Of a stretch of 64,000 bases of DNA, positions 35,448 to 45,869 are shown piece after piece (position 1 is the stretch's first letter; every line of letters starts with the position of its first letter). Location of the stretch: contig OY747701.1 of the NCBI GenBank assembly GCA_963556495.2, positions 41,581,001-41,645,000 of the forward strand, given 5' to 3'. A program made the position numbers and the translations under genes. Under the pieces are notes generated by a model, which searched no databases, was not told the origin of the DNA, and worked only from the letters and a program-made list of their open reading frames with translations. Source of the stretch: Valencia hispanica. Its lineage: Eukaryota > Chordata > Actinopteri > Cyprinodontiformes > Valenciidae.

Positions 35448-36566
35448 ACACCTGGGCCCGTGATGGAAAACAATGTAGTACATATACCCTGCCTTTAGAT
35501 GGCAGTGTGCCCCGTGTGTGCAGTGTTCCAAGGTTTCCCCCTCACAACCCAGAAAATAAATATTTCATGATAACTAAGGGGCTATTGACATGACGTTTTT
35601 CAGCAAAACTGAGGTTTTTCTCTCTGATTCAGCCTCTTGTTTACAAAGACAATGGGAATACGGGGGGGGCGAAAACGCAGCTTTTTGAAAACGGCTTCCA
35701 GAGTGGAGAGTTCTGAAAACGCTGGGTGATTCGTTGTCATGTAAACGCAAGCCGGAGACTATTGAAAACGATGACGTCACAGCCAGCCACCTACGGACAT
35801 GTTGGACTTGCGCACTCCTCCTATCTACAGAAAAACAACAATGGCGGGTATGCGGTTACTGCTGATGCAGCTTCTGAAGTTATTTGGTCCCTGCTTGCAA
35901 AACCTAGAGTTCATCAGGCTTCTATGCTATCGCCAACGGAAACGCATAGAGTTTGTGCGTCAAATAATCAATACGCCTTTATTTAAGCGGAGGAGAACTA
36001 CAAGAAGACCGCCATTGTTAGTTATCATGAAATGTTTCTTTTCCGGGTTGTGAGGGGGAAACCTTGGAACACTGCACACACGGGGCACACTGCCATCTAA
36101 AGGCAGGGTATATGTACTACATTGTTTTCCATCACGGGCCCAGGTGTGTAAACGCAGTGCGTTTTCACATCCGTATTCAAACAAAAATGGCAACGTTGTT
36201 GTATAAACAGCCCCTAACAATGGCGGTCTCTGCGCGTACAACTGTGGTTGTACAAGCCTGACAGAGACCAAATATCTTCAGAAGCTGCATCAGCAGTAGC
36301 AGCACACCTGGATCCGCCGTTGTTTTTCTGTAGAAAGGCGGAGTGCGCAAGTCCAACATGGCCGTAGACGGCTGACAGTGATGTCATCATTTTCAAAAGT
36401 CTCCGGCTTGAGTTTACATGACAACGAATCACCCAGCATTTTCAGAACACTCCACTCTGGAAGCTGTTTTTGAAAAGTTACGTTTTCACCCCCCCCCCCC
36501 CCGAGAGGCCGAATCGGAGAGAAAAACCTCCATTTTGCTGAAAAACGTTATCGTGTAAACCGCCCC
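35448..36566. repeat. Interleaved inverted repeats from nested MITE-like elements
   Basis: Two inverted pairs alternate. Pair A is 35448-35574 and 36021-36147, each 127 bp. Pair B is about 35578-36010 and 36215-36566. B starts GGGGCTATTGACATGACG after TAA, and its partner ends GTGTAAACCGCCCC. A third GGGGCTGTTTATAC end lies inverted at about 36196-36213. TAA or TTA sits at each junction (35575-35577, 36018-36020, 36214-36216), suggesting Harbinger-like TWA targets. B contains a short frame starting MAGMRLLLMQLLKL with a basic end, reminiscent of some fish Harbinger nuclease N-termini. A long C run is at 36489-36502. Confidence 0.75.
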
Positions 36567-38099
36567 ATAGTGTAAAGAGCATTATGTTATTGGCCTAGAT
36601 TGCTAATAGCATTTAGCAACACAATTACAGCTAGTTTTCCTACTTTGAAAATGGGGATTACAAACCTGAAAAAAGGAAGGAAAGCAAAGGTAAGGAAAGT
36701 TAAAATTTTTAAAATTCTGACAGCTCTTTCACAAAGTGAATTTAAGTTTAATGAAAATGTTTAATTGTACAGCTTTGGGTGTGAACATATTTATATTTAA
36801 CACATAAAGTAGTTTTAAGGTCAGCCTGAAAACTGAAAGTTTAAAGAGAACAGCTGTCAGTGTAGTGTTAATGTTTATGGAAAAAAGTAATCCTTGTCTG
36901 TGTCATGATACCATCTTATCTGAAGGTCAAATCAAGAGACAGAGAAGGCATGTAATTAAAAAGTATCTTTCAGAGCATCCAAGCTGGCCTAAATGTAATA
37001 AAAGAGAAACAATTCTAAAAATCTCAACCAAAATATATGTTAGAATGACTATGTAAAACATTCATATTGTAATGTTTCATTAGGAGTGTGCTTGACATTG
37101 CTGTATTAAGTCTCATAATGATCCATGTGATTGGCAAGGATGATCTGGTTTCAACAAAATAACTAAGGCTGGAACATGATACTTCTTAGGAGAAAAAAAG
37201 TCACAAGTGACCATCAGTTCCTTGGATTACTACTCATACACGGCTACACTTACACACACTAATGTTTGAGCAAACAGCACCAGTTATGTTGCTTTGAGTG
37301 GCACAGAGTCATTTACAAGGAAGTCTGATTAAACTAAGCCACTCAAGTGTTCTCATCCCTGGATGGAACGCGTCAATGTATTTAGAATCACTGGTGTTAA
37401 TAATAGCATCCAAGAGGCAACCATACACCGAAAAGAAGGGTGACAAATAGATGTTTGGGTTAATAATAGAAGGGGATGGAAAGACTACTGTCCAAAATGA
37501 ATATCGGGATCAAGAAGATGCAGAAGGGAAATGAGGGCAGATAAGGTTATTTAAAAAAGCAACTGTGGGGAGTTTAATTTTTAAGAATGAAAATAATGGA
37601 TGGAAAAACATACTACTAATAATACTCTTAAAATTAATAATCAAAATAAAAAATGTCAGCAATGTAACATGTAATTTTCACAGTTACTGGTATTTTTATT
37701 CAAAAATAATAAATTACATCTCCATTTAGATTGTAAATTGCTTGTGGAAAAGAAGGCTAAACATCACCAAATCTTGCCATCAGATTTAAATACAGTTTTC
37801 TGAGATGATGGAATAAATCAAGCACTTTTCCCATAGAGTCACAAAGCAAGATAAAACACAAACAACTAAAATAAAAGGAAATAAAAACAACAAAACACAT
37901 GCAATAAGGAAGTAAAATTATAACTTTTCACACAACTAGAACATATCAAGCTCCGCAGTTAACAGAGCTAAACAGGAAATCACACATGGTATCAGTGTAA
38001 AGCATCTGATGAATTTCAAGATAAAAGACAAATTCAGATTTGCGATTGCATAACTGTGTAAACATTACATCACAGTGCTCATTTAATGTAATGTCTCCC
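36567..38099. other. AT-rich non-coding DNA
   Basis: No gene or repeat family recognised. Confidence 0.45.
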
Positions 38100-38810
38100 T
38101 GCATCTACTGACAGCATCGGTGGGATTTTCAGCATAAGCCCCTTTCAAAAAGGCCATCAAAAACTGTAATTTTCCGGACTTCGTCTGTTTTGCTTTTGAG
38201 TCTGAAAGCAATCTTCCGGACTTTGTCCGGATACCCTTTACCGGTAATTTTACGGATGTAGATCTAGTAACAAGAGTGGACTTTTCGCGGTATGGTGTTT
38301 GCATTCAGATATATCAGATAATGTTCCGGAAAAGCTGGAGGGGTGTGGGGCGGTGGGGAAAAGGGGAGGGGGGCAGGGAACGCTGTGAGCGTACACATTG
38401 ATGACGTATAAATGTCAAGTGAACGATAGTGCATAAGAACACGGCTTCTTCAGCTTCTTCATCGATGTCTCTTAAGCGTTTCCATGTTCGCAAAATTGCA
38501 CACATCACACTGAGTAGATATACTGTTTCGTCGGCCATCTTTGCAATAATCCTTTTGTTTGGGGAAATGACATGTACGCCCGGCGCACTAAGTTTATGTC
38601 ATATCCACATACAACCCCACCCCCAGACATTCATCAGGATCCTCTGGTACATTTCTTGCTGTGTGAAAGCAGCCGAAAGGCAATGTTCCGGAAAAAAGAG
38701 GTGTATTTGACAACACAATTCCGGTTAAAGACCGGATGGAATTGTCTGCAAATACTCCAGAACGTCTGTCTGAAAACTGCTATAGACAACGAGGCTTTTA
38801 TCCTGGCAGT
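38100..38810. repeat. Possible non-autonomous element rich in TTCCGG motifs
   Basis: The TTCCGG word recurs (near 38171, 38213, 38322, 38688 and 38720), including two AATGTTCCGGAAAA direct repeats. A minus-strand frame from 38538 starts MADETVYLLSVMCAILRTWK, which vaguely resembles the N-terminus of fish Harbinger-type nucleases. I could not define terminal repeats, so this is a weak call. Confidence 0.3.
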
Positions 38811-39430
38811 GGAGAATCACAACATTGTGTCGGTCGGCCGATGCGCTGGGCCGATATCTTCCTTTGGTTGGTTGGGGCACCTCTTTTAGGGGTGCCAGGT
38901 TTGGGATTGTTGGGTGGTGCCTGCTCGGTGGCTCGGCGGGATGCGGATCCGGCGTCTCTGCTCGTTTGATCACCTGTTCTGTGCACACCGTGCGTGGTCG
39001 GTTCATTGGCGGGTTGGACCGGCCCTGGCCCTCGTTGGATGCCTAGTCTCGGCGCTCAGCGTTGCGCGGGATCAGGACCCGGCAGCTGGTACAACTTGGT
39101 GTCCAGATGCTGGCTGAGCCGGGCCTGGGGATGCTGTCCGTCCCCTGCGGCTATCGGTGGGGCGCCCCGACGTAGGGCAGGGGTTGGGCGCTGGGATGTT
39201 GGCAGTGGGGATTGGCCTAGGGTGGTGGCGGCGCATGGCGGCCGGCCACGGCCCCTGGAGTGCCGGGGGCCCCTCGTCGGCCGGTCCCTTGTCGGGTCCC
39301 TGCTGAGGGGTGCCCCTGGGCCCCGGCTCTCCCGGTCCATTGACCGGCCCGCCCTGGCCCGGTCGGTTGGCGGCGGGGCCCGTGAGCTCGTCACTGCTGC
39401 CCCCCGGGCCCCTGCATAGTAGCCGCTGGA
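38811..39430. other. Isolated GC-rich, CpG-containing island
   Basis: About 600 bp of strongly GC-rich sequence with many GGCC, CGG and CCGG words sits in an otherwise AT-rich region. Long frames exist on both strands, but they are Pro/Gly/Arg-rich and have no recognisable domain. I treat them as composition artefacts. It may be the 5' region of a retroelement or a CpG island of an unrecognised transcript. Confidence 0.5.
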
Positions 39431-40000
39431 CGTTCCCCTGGGGTTCTGGGGGTCCTTTGGACGTCTTTGCTCCAATCTCATTCATGTCTGCATTGATTCC
39501 TGGGAGACGGATTGATTCCTGCTCACACCAACTATCGAACACTCTTATGGAGAAACCTTATATGAACCAGTATGCTAACACACACACATAGATGTGGGCT
39601 CATGGTGTTTAAGGATATATTCTTGGGCTGAGGTTATCATTACTAGAGCTTGATTAATCGGTACCATGAGTTTTTCTGTGACATAGTTGTATTTTTATAT
39701 CTATTTTTGTGTGATGTGGTTGTGTAATTCTTAGTTCACAATGTTTGGTTTGTTTTGTCGATGTTCCTTTTTCGTGTTATGTTTTTCCCCCTCTCTCTGC
39801 TGTCCTGTGGGTATGGAGGCAGACTTCAATGTCATCCTGTGTTTTCTTTGTTCCCCTTCATCTCTTGTATTTTCAACTCACCCTCTCTCATGACTTTTTG
39901 TTTCCTACCTCTCTTCTTCATCTTCCTTCTTTCTTCTCCTTAATTTTCCGTCTCCGTGTCCATAACACCAGGAAATAAAAACCCCAACAAAAAAGTGGAG
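39431..40000 (+). repeat. Possible retroposon 3' region with AATAAA
   Basis: A T-rich and pyrimidine-rich stretch follows the GC-rich island. It ends with AATAAA at 39974-39979, then AACCCCAACAAAAAAG, like a processed 3' end. With the GC-rich part upstream this could be a single retroposed transcript or LINE 3' region. No coding motif is visible. Confidence 0.3.
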
Positions 40001-42006
40001 TACTATAGCAAAAGCTGTACTGCTCCGCTTGTGAAAGTAAATCTGTTGGGCTTCTACTTGGTACTCAGACACCAATTCTGAGCTCCACACTGCCAAACAG
40101 GACACGTATAAAAAAAATGTAAAAAAATTAACTGCTAATTTTTTAAAGCAAAAATAAATGTAAGATAGATGCACTGTAGGTAACATGAACCAGCTGTATT
40201 AATTTTTTTTTTTTTGATCCAAAGAATTGACCTTTCATTATGAATCTATGCAATATTTCTGGTCCAAATAAAACAAGGCTTATGGAGGTACTTAAATAAA
40301 TTACGATAAAGTCCCCTAAAGTTAAAACTTCCAAGTTTTATTTTTATTTTTTTAAATTAACAAAGATTATCATGAGACACGAGAAAATGTCTGTTTTTAC
40401 AAACGCAATGACTCGCACCGGGCGATGTCCTATCTTTAGTAATTCTGTGAATACAGTGCTAAGGGGCAAAATATGCTGTCCTCCTGCTAATGAAGCTTTC
40501 AGCCTAGCACCACAACCACACAATGACAGCTGGCAGGGGAGGGGCAGGAACTACATGCCATGAAATAAGAGGGGGTAAAAATTGATTAGCAATTTTCATT
40601 TGCGCTAAGCTAAACAAAAGGAGACTGCTGCCCTACTCTGCATATCATCATGGGGTGGAGGAGGAGGAGGGTGGGCAGAGCTGATGGGGTTGGGCTGGGA
40701 TGGGAAGCGATCCTTCAGTGCTCAAGGCACCCATTGTTTAGTTAAAGAAGATGTGGGTGTGTGTTGGGGGAAGGTTTTGGGACAAAGGAGGACTGGGATG
40801 TGTAGACAAGAGAACTGGGGGTGAAGAAAATGCCAGGGGATTCTGGAAAGATATTGAGAGGCCTAGGTGAGGAAGGTAGGGACTGAAGAAGATGTACTGA
40901 AAAAAGGAGGGGATACTTTGGACTGAGGACGACAAGGAATGCTGGGAGAAAAGAGGGTTCAGAGACTGGGAAACAGCAGGGCAGAGGGAGGTTGTGGCCT
41001 GGGATTGATGGGAAAAAGTAATGGGAATAGGGAGGGGATATTTGGCAAGCCAGAGGGGAGGAATAAGTTGAGTGTTGTCCAGGATTTCATGATCAATTCT
41101 GGAAATTGAAACTGGACCTGGATGGAGTCATCACGCACTCTGAACAACAAAAGCAAAATGTCAGGGAGAAAAAAATGACACCCTCTCATCAGTTTCAAAG
41201 TTATTAAAAACATTGGATATATTGAATGTAAAAGCTTCAACAATGAAGAAATTTGTCAACCCCAAGGGAAGAAAATGTAGTACGTATGCAGTACTGCGGC
41301 CAAGCCATGTTGTTGTATGGGCAGTTTTCTTGAGTTTTTTTTTGGCTTGACTAGGAAGCTTGGCGGCTTATTGACAGAGGCACTAAAAGGCATTACACAC
41401 ACAAGCACACACTCATCAGAACAGGATACGCACACACAGTTTTAAATGCAAAACAGTGAAAAAAAATAGCAGCTGGTAGGAGAATGAGAAAAAAACATCA
41501 ACAACTTTTAACCAAAACACTGTACACAACTCTAAATTTAATTTTCTGCAAGATTAAGCACAGTAATGACTAGCTTTATAAAAACCCATAACTAATGGCT
41601 TCCAATGAGCCAATCTATAGGCATCGATCTGTTCAGTATCTCATAGACTCACAGTTTACAGGCAATAAATGAAGGAATAAAGAGGAAAAAAGAGAAAGAA
41701 AGAAAACAGGATAGGTACACATTTAAATTGAAAAAGAAGAGCAGAGAGTAGGATCTGCTGGTGAGAGAGGTAAAGAAAAGCTAGGACAAGGAGTGAACAT
41801 GTGTGATTTTAAGGTTTTCGTGATTAGGTGTATTCTTGTATCCTGATAACTTCATAATTATTTCATTGTAAACACAGGTTTTCCTTGTGTTTGGTCAATA
41901 GTTTAAGTTTTACAAACAGTATATTACATTTTCTGTTTTATTTTGTATGAAACCAACCTTGAACATAGGAGGTGGCCTCAGGTTCCCGCTTTCCAACACA
42001 TAAGGT
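40001..42006. other. Non-coding DNA with purine-rich stretches
   Basis: No gene recognised. 40650-41090 is strongly purine-rich on the + strand. The 40370-40640 part is of more even composition and contains TGACAGCTGG and TTGATTAGCAATTT words; it could be a conserved non-coding element, but this cannot be judged without alignment. Confidence 0.4.
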
Positions 42007-42153
42007 GCATTTCCACTATCGGAACTTCAGGGTAATTTGACCAGAAACTTCCCGATATGCGTGTGTCTCCACTTCATGGGGCTGGGCCCACAGGGCTGTT
42101 TTGGAGACTATTTCAAGAACCAACGGAGTACCTGTATGGGGGTATGTACTTGG

Positions 42154-43464
42154 CAGGCCCGGCCCGTGGCATAGGCAGTATAGGCAAATGCTAAGGGCGC
42201 CGTATACCCTGGAGGCGCCAGTGCTGCGCAAGGAACTTTACGCTTTCATTGTACTTTGTTGACTGTGCAACGACTAGGGCACTTATGGGCTTTGCATGGC
42301 ATCAACTTTCGTTTAAATGTTCTAACTATAATGCGACCAGGGGGTACTTAAAGGGATCACACATACTTTTAGCTCACGGTGCAGAACAAAACATGAGGCG
42401 CCGCAAAGCAGGATGGGAAACCACCTCCACCAATCAGACTTCTTTAACCCGCCATTCGGTTTTTTTTATTGGGTCAAAAAAACGTCAAAATGTCAATGAG
42501 TCCCAAATTATCTGGTGCCCAGGGGAGTAAAAAAAGAGTAGGAAAGTGCACCAAAGACAAAGGTAATGTTACAGTAAAGATGATGTTAATGATATTATTT
42601 TGATGTTACAGAACGATGATCAATAATACAATTAGCATACATGGTTAGCTAATCTATAAATAGCCAGCGCTATCTGCTAGTTCTAGCCACAATATTAACA
42701 GTCAATGGTTCTAACAGATAAGCCAAGCGCTATTATTATGGAAAATAGTAATATGAGTACCTTCCTCGGACAAATGAGTAAATATTAGATCTAATCAGCA
42801 GGTGTATTAATGTTAATTTCATTGGCATCATTATCTCACGTTTTCCCAGCTTGTAATAATCAATCAAAATACCATTAATAATCATACTAATAATTCCATA
42901 GTTTTAACACCTATTAAACTTTACACCTTTGTTAAAGTTTACATCATTAATGTTAGAGCATAACTTAGCATTCCCACATGCAATATTATACTGCAGACTA
43001 CTGATTATTTTGCATTCTGCTAATTAGAATTTCATTGTAATGATAATAACATTTAATTAATTTAATTAATATGAATTACTAATATAATTTGTATCTGAAA
43101 AAATACATTGTATATTATACACTATGGTCTACATCATGTATTTATCTCTAGGTTTCTCATTTATATTATTTCATTTTATTGTATTTTTAAATCATGTGTT
43201 TATTATTAGACTGGTGTCACATACTCCTCTTCTGTCCCTCTGTTGCCTCCACCTCAGCAGCACAAACCAGCACTGATGCAGCAGCATCAAGCAGACTTTC
43301 TGTTGCTCCAATAGACCCAGCTGACTGGCTTTGAATGTGCAATTGTTTTATTTAAATAAAACAATGTCTAAAACAAAGCTAGTTTCTTGTGAGTATATAT
43401 ACACTAGCAGTGCAAGCCACTTAAAATCTTGCCTAGGGCACCAAATTGGTTAGGGTCGGGCCTG
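42154..43464 (+). mobile_element. hAT deletion derivative with perfect 8-bp target duplication
   Basis: GTACTTGG flanks the element on both sides (42146-42153 and 43465-43472). The ends are CAGGCCCGGCCC and, inverted, CAGGCCCGACCC. The 1311-bp inside keeps pieces of a transposase gene (42490-42562 and about 43258-43334) separated by AT-rich DNA. It is inserted in the MITE at 42007-43870. The uninterrupted MITE copy at 44945 reads TATGTACTCGG at the same place. Confidence 0.92.
42490..43334 (+). pseudogene. Two exon relics of an hAT transposase
   Basis: The first piece starts MSMSPKLSGAQGSKKR and runs into GTAATG at 42563, a plausible splice donor. KLSGAQG-plus-basic starts are seen in fish hAT transposases of the ZMYM/TTF type. 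The second piece follows ACCTCAG (43251-43257) and reads TSTDAAASSRLSVAPIDPAD before a TGA at 43332-43334; a DPA(L/D)W motif follows the N-terminus in that family. Everything catalytic is deleted. The assignment rests on short motifs. Confidence 0.45.
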
Positions 43465-43870
43465 GTACTTGGAATGGCCCGGTAGAGTCGCTCAGCGGGA
43501 GCTGTGGTTAAGTTGCGCTGATTTGTTGTCATTCAGAGGGAAATGAGAAGACATCGCCAAACAACCGGCTTTGTAAAAATAAGAAGAGTTGCTGGTGAAG
43601 CAGTTTATAGAAACAGCAAATAGAAACACAGCAAGAAGCCCTGGTTCTTCCATGTCGATTTTTTTGTTATAACTGTTTTGGGCACCTTTTTGCACTGATC
43701 AGCGTCACTACTCGCTGCTTAAACAGTCGTGATTTGCGGATATCTTTAGCTGATTCCTTAAAGGGCCGAATGTGTATGGAGCCCCGGCGGCTGAGAAGAG
43801 CTGGCCGACTGATTACGCCATCAGAAAAATATCTGGTTAAGTTACTCTGAAGTTCTGATAGTGGAAATGC

Positions 43871-44444
43871 TCCTGTACAAAGCAGCCTTTTTTTTTTATA
43901 TCCCATGGTTTTTTCCCATTATTTATCCCCCAGTGCTCCTACCTAGTTCCAGTCCTGGGGTTCCGCTCTCACTCTGCCAGCCCCGGGAGGGCCCGGCACT
44001 GAAACCCAAGCCTCCTTCATGCTTGGGCAGTGAGCAGGCCCTTCTTTTCACCTGATGGGGCGGCGATTCCCCGTCTGGACATAGCGCGTGGAAGGATAAC
44101 GTTATTCCAGCCAGATCCTCCCCATCCCTTCAGGCGCCCCGGCCGGCCAGGAGGATGCAGTCTACAGCCCCAGGACTAGTGCATGTTTTTGTGGGAGTAG
44201 CTCACATTAGCTGCTCAAGGGAACACGGGGAGAACATGCAAACTCCACACAGAAAGGCCCTTTCGCCAACCCCACCCAGGGTGTGGGTGCCGATGATGCG
44301 GCGGAACAAAGCAGCCGTGAGTTGTCTTCTTAGGAAGTTTCACAGAAACTCATACTTGGCATGTGACCACAACAGTGCATAGTTATATAATTACGGTTGC
44401 TTCGCAGTTAACGACACTTATTTCACCAAGATTGCAAAACGTTT
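43871..44444. repeat. Mixed repeat fragment with inverted SINE core
   Basis: It contains GGGAGAACATGCAAACTCCA near 44228, the reverse complement of the SINE-type core seen near 9977, within a GC-rich stretch (43940-44150). The identity of the GC-rich part is unknown and no gene is recognisable. Confidence 0.4.
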
Positions 44445-44518
44445 TCAAGTTAACAAGAAAAGTCCAGCTGCTTTCATTTGAACTCTCTTGATTATCATGT
44501 CCTGGATGACTGAGAATC
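44445..44518. repeat. Dispersed repeat, relative of 5355-5484
   Basis: GTTTTCAAGTTAACAAGAAA, GATTATCATG and CCTGGATGACTGAGAATCT match the repeat that hosts the Tc1-like element at 5485, but here without that insertion. Confidence 0.6.
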
Positions 44519-44944
44519 TGGTTACCCTGTTCGCCGTGTTTAATTAGTCATTTCTCCATAGTTAGTCTTTCTCAGTTGGTTCTAGTGCTTTGCTAAATCC
44601 GACTTTCTGAGTTAATCAGTCAGACTAGTTCCATGTTCAATAATCACTGCCCCGGCATTTCAGTCCTTTCTCTGTCAGATCCTCCTTTTTCTTGCCATGC
44701 TGTTATTTTGGTTTTCCTGCACTTGTGTTTCGTTTGTGTTTACTTCTTTGTTCAAAGTTTGCTAGACTTTGTATTCACTTTTCTCACTTAGTGTGATTTC
44801 TTTCCTTTCTCCTGATTGTGATTGGGTCTTTCATTATATTTTATGACAAACTGCTTTACTTTGTAACGCCCTGTTTTAAATTCTGCAACTGAAACACATT
44901 TACATTTGGTCATGCTTAAAGATCTCATACTTTACATCACAATA
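44519..44944. other. Pyrimidine-rich non-coding DNA
   Basis: No gene recognised. The T/C-rich character resembles the 3' part of an interspersed repeat. Confidence 0.4.
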
Positions 44945-45491
44945 GGCGAATTCCACTATCAGAACTTGTAGGTAAATTTACCGAACCTTCATGGTGTCTG
45001 CATCTCCATGTCACCATGCCGGTCCGATAGTGCCATTTTCAGGGCCATTTCAGGGACCAACCAAGTACCAGCCTTGTGGTATGTACTCGGAAATGGCCAT
45101 GTCATGCTAATTTATTGTAACTCAGTGGGAAATTATATAGGCAGATGTTGCCAAACAACCAGCATTTATAAAATTAGAAAAGCTGCTGGTGAACCAGTGC
45201 ATAACAAAACAAGCAGAAACCCACAACATAGCAAACAGAAATGTGGCAACCATCCTTGCTTCTTTCATTGTTGATGTCTTGTTATTCTCTGCTACTGTGG
45301 GACACTTTTCGCGCTGATCAGTAATGCAACTCACTGCCGAAATGGTTGCGATATGCGGACGTCTGAGCAAATTCCTTAAAGGGCCAATTTTGTATTTAGA
45401 CACAACGGCCGAGAGGAGAGAGCCAGCGGATTTTCCACCTCAGCTTTTCCCCTCCCAGAAATGTCATGGAACTACATAGTGGAAACAGGCC
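44945..45491. mobile_element. MITE copy 2, uninterrupted
   Basis: The ends GGCGAATTCCACTATCAGAA and, inverted, GGCCTGTTTCCACTATG are flanked by TA. The inner order of motifs (GGGACCAACCAAGTACC, GCCAAACAACC, GCTGGTGAA, TTCCTTAAAGGGCC) matches copy 1. At 547 bp it defines the family's length and the empty site of the hAT insertion. Confidence 0.82.
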
Positions 45492-45645
45492 TAATGATGC
45501 AACAGTCAGTCTATGTGGACGTTTACAAAAGTGCAACAAGTTTTTTCACACACAAGTATCAGAAGTATAAGTATCAGCAGTAAAAAATGAACTAGGTTCT
45601 TTTCTAAAAGCATAAGTGACTTCCAAAGTTTCTTAGTGTCTAGGG

Positions 45646-45869
45646 CAGGGGTCTGCAACTGCAGTCCTCAACTACCTTTGTCCTGCAACTATTGGATGCA
45701 TCCCTACTGAAACACACCTGAGTCAGGTGAATAGTTATTGACCAGGTCTTTGCAAAACTTGTGGACATGCCAAGGAGGTAATTCAGCCCTTTGATTCAGG
45801 TGTGTTGGAGCAGCAATGTATTCAAAAGTTACAGAACAGTGACTCGAGGACTGGAGTTGCAGACCCCTG
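45646..45869. mobile_element. Small hAT-type MITE
   Basis: CAGGGGTCTGCAACTGCAGT at the left and CTGGAGTTGCAGACCCCTG at the right are inverted repeats of a 224-bp element, a common fish hAT MITE type. The flanks GTCTAGGG and CCATAAGG share only part of an 8-bp target duplication. Confidence 0.75.

Larger units (their letters stand above)
42007..43870. mobile_element. MITE copy 1, interrupted by hAT
   Basis: The ends GCATTTCCACTATCGGAACT (42007) and, inverted, GCATTTCCACTATCAGAACT (ending 43870) are near-perfect inverted repeats. After removal of the nested hAT and one target duplication the copy is 545 bp, close to copy 2 (547 bp). There is no coding capacity. Confidence 0.85.

Noticed and set aside
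38994..39542. Overlapping 140-156 codon frames on both strands
   Set aside because: High GC removes stop codons by chance. The translations are Pro/Gly/Arg-rich with no recognisable domain.
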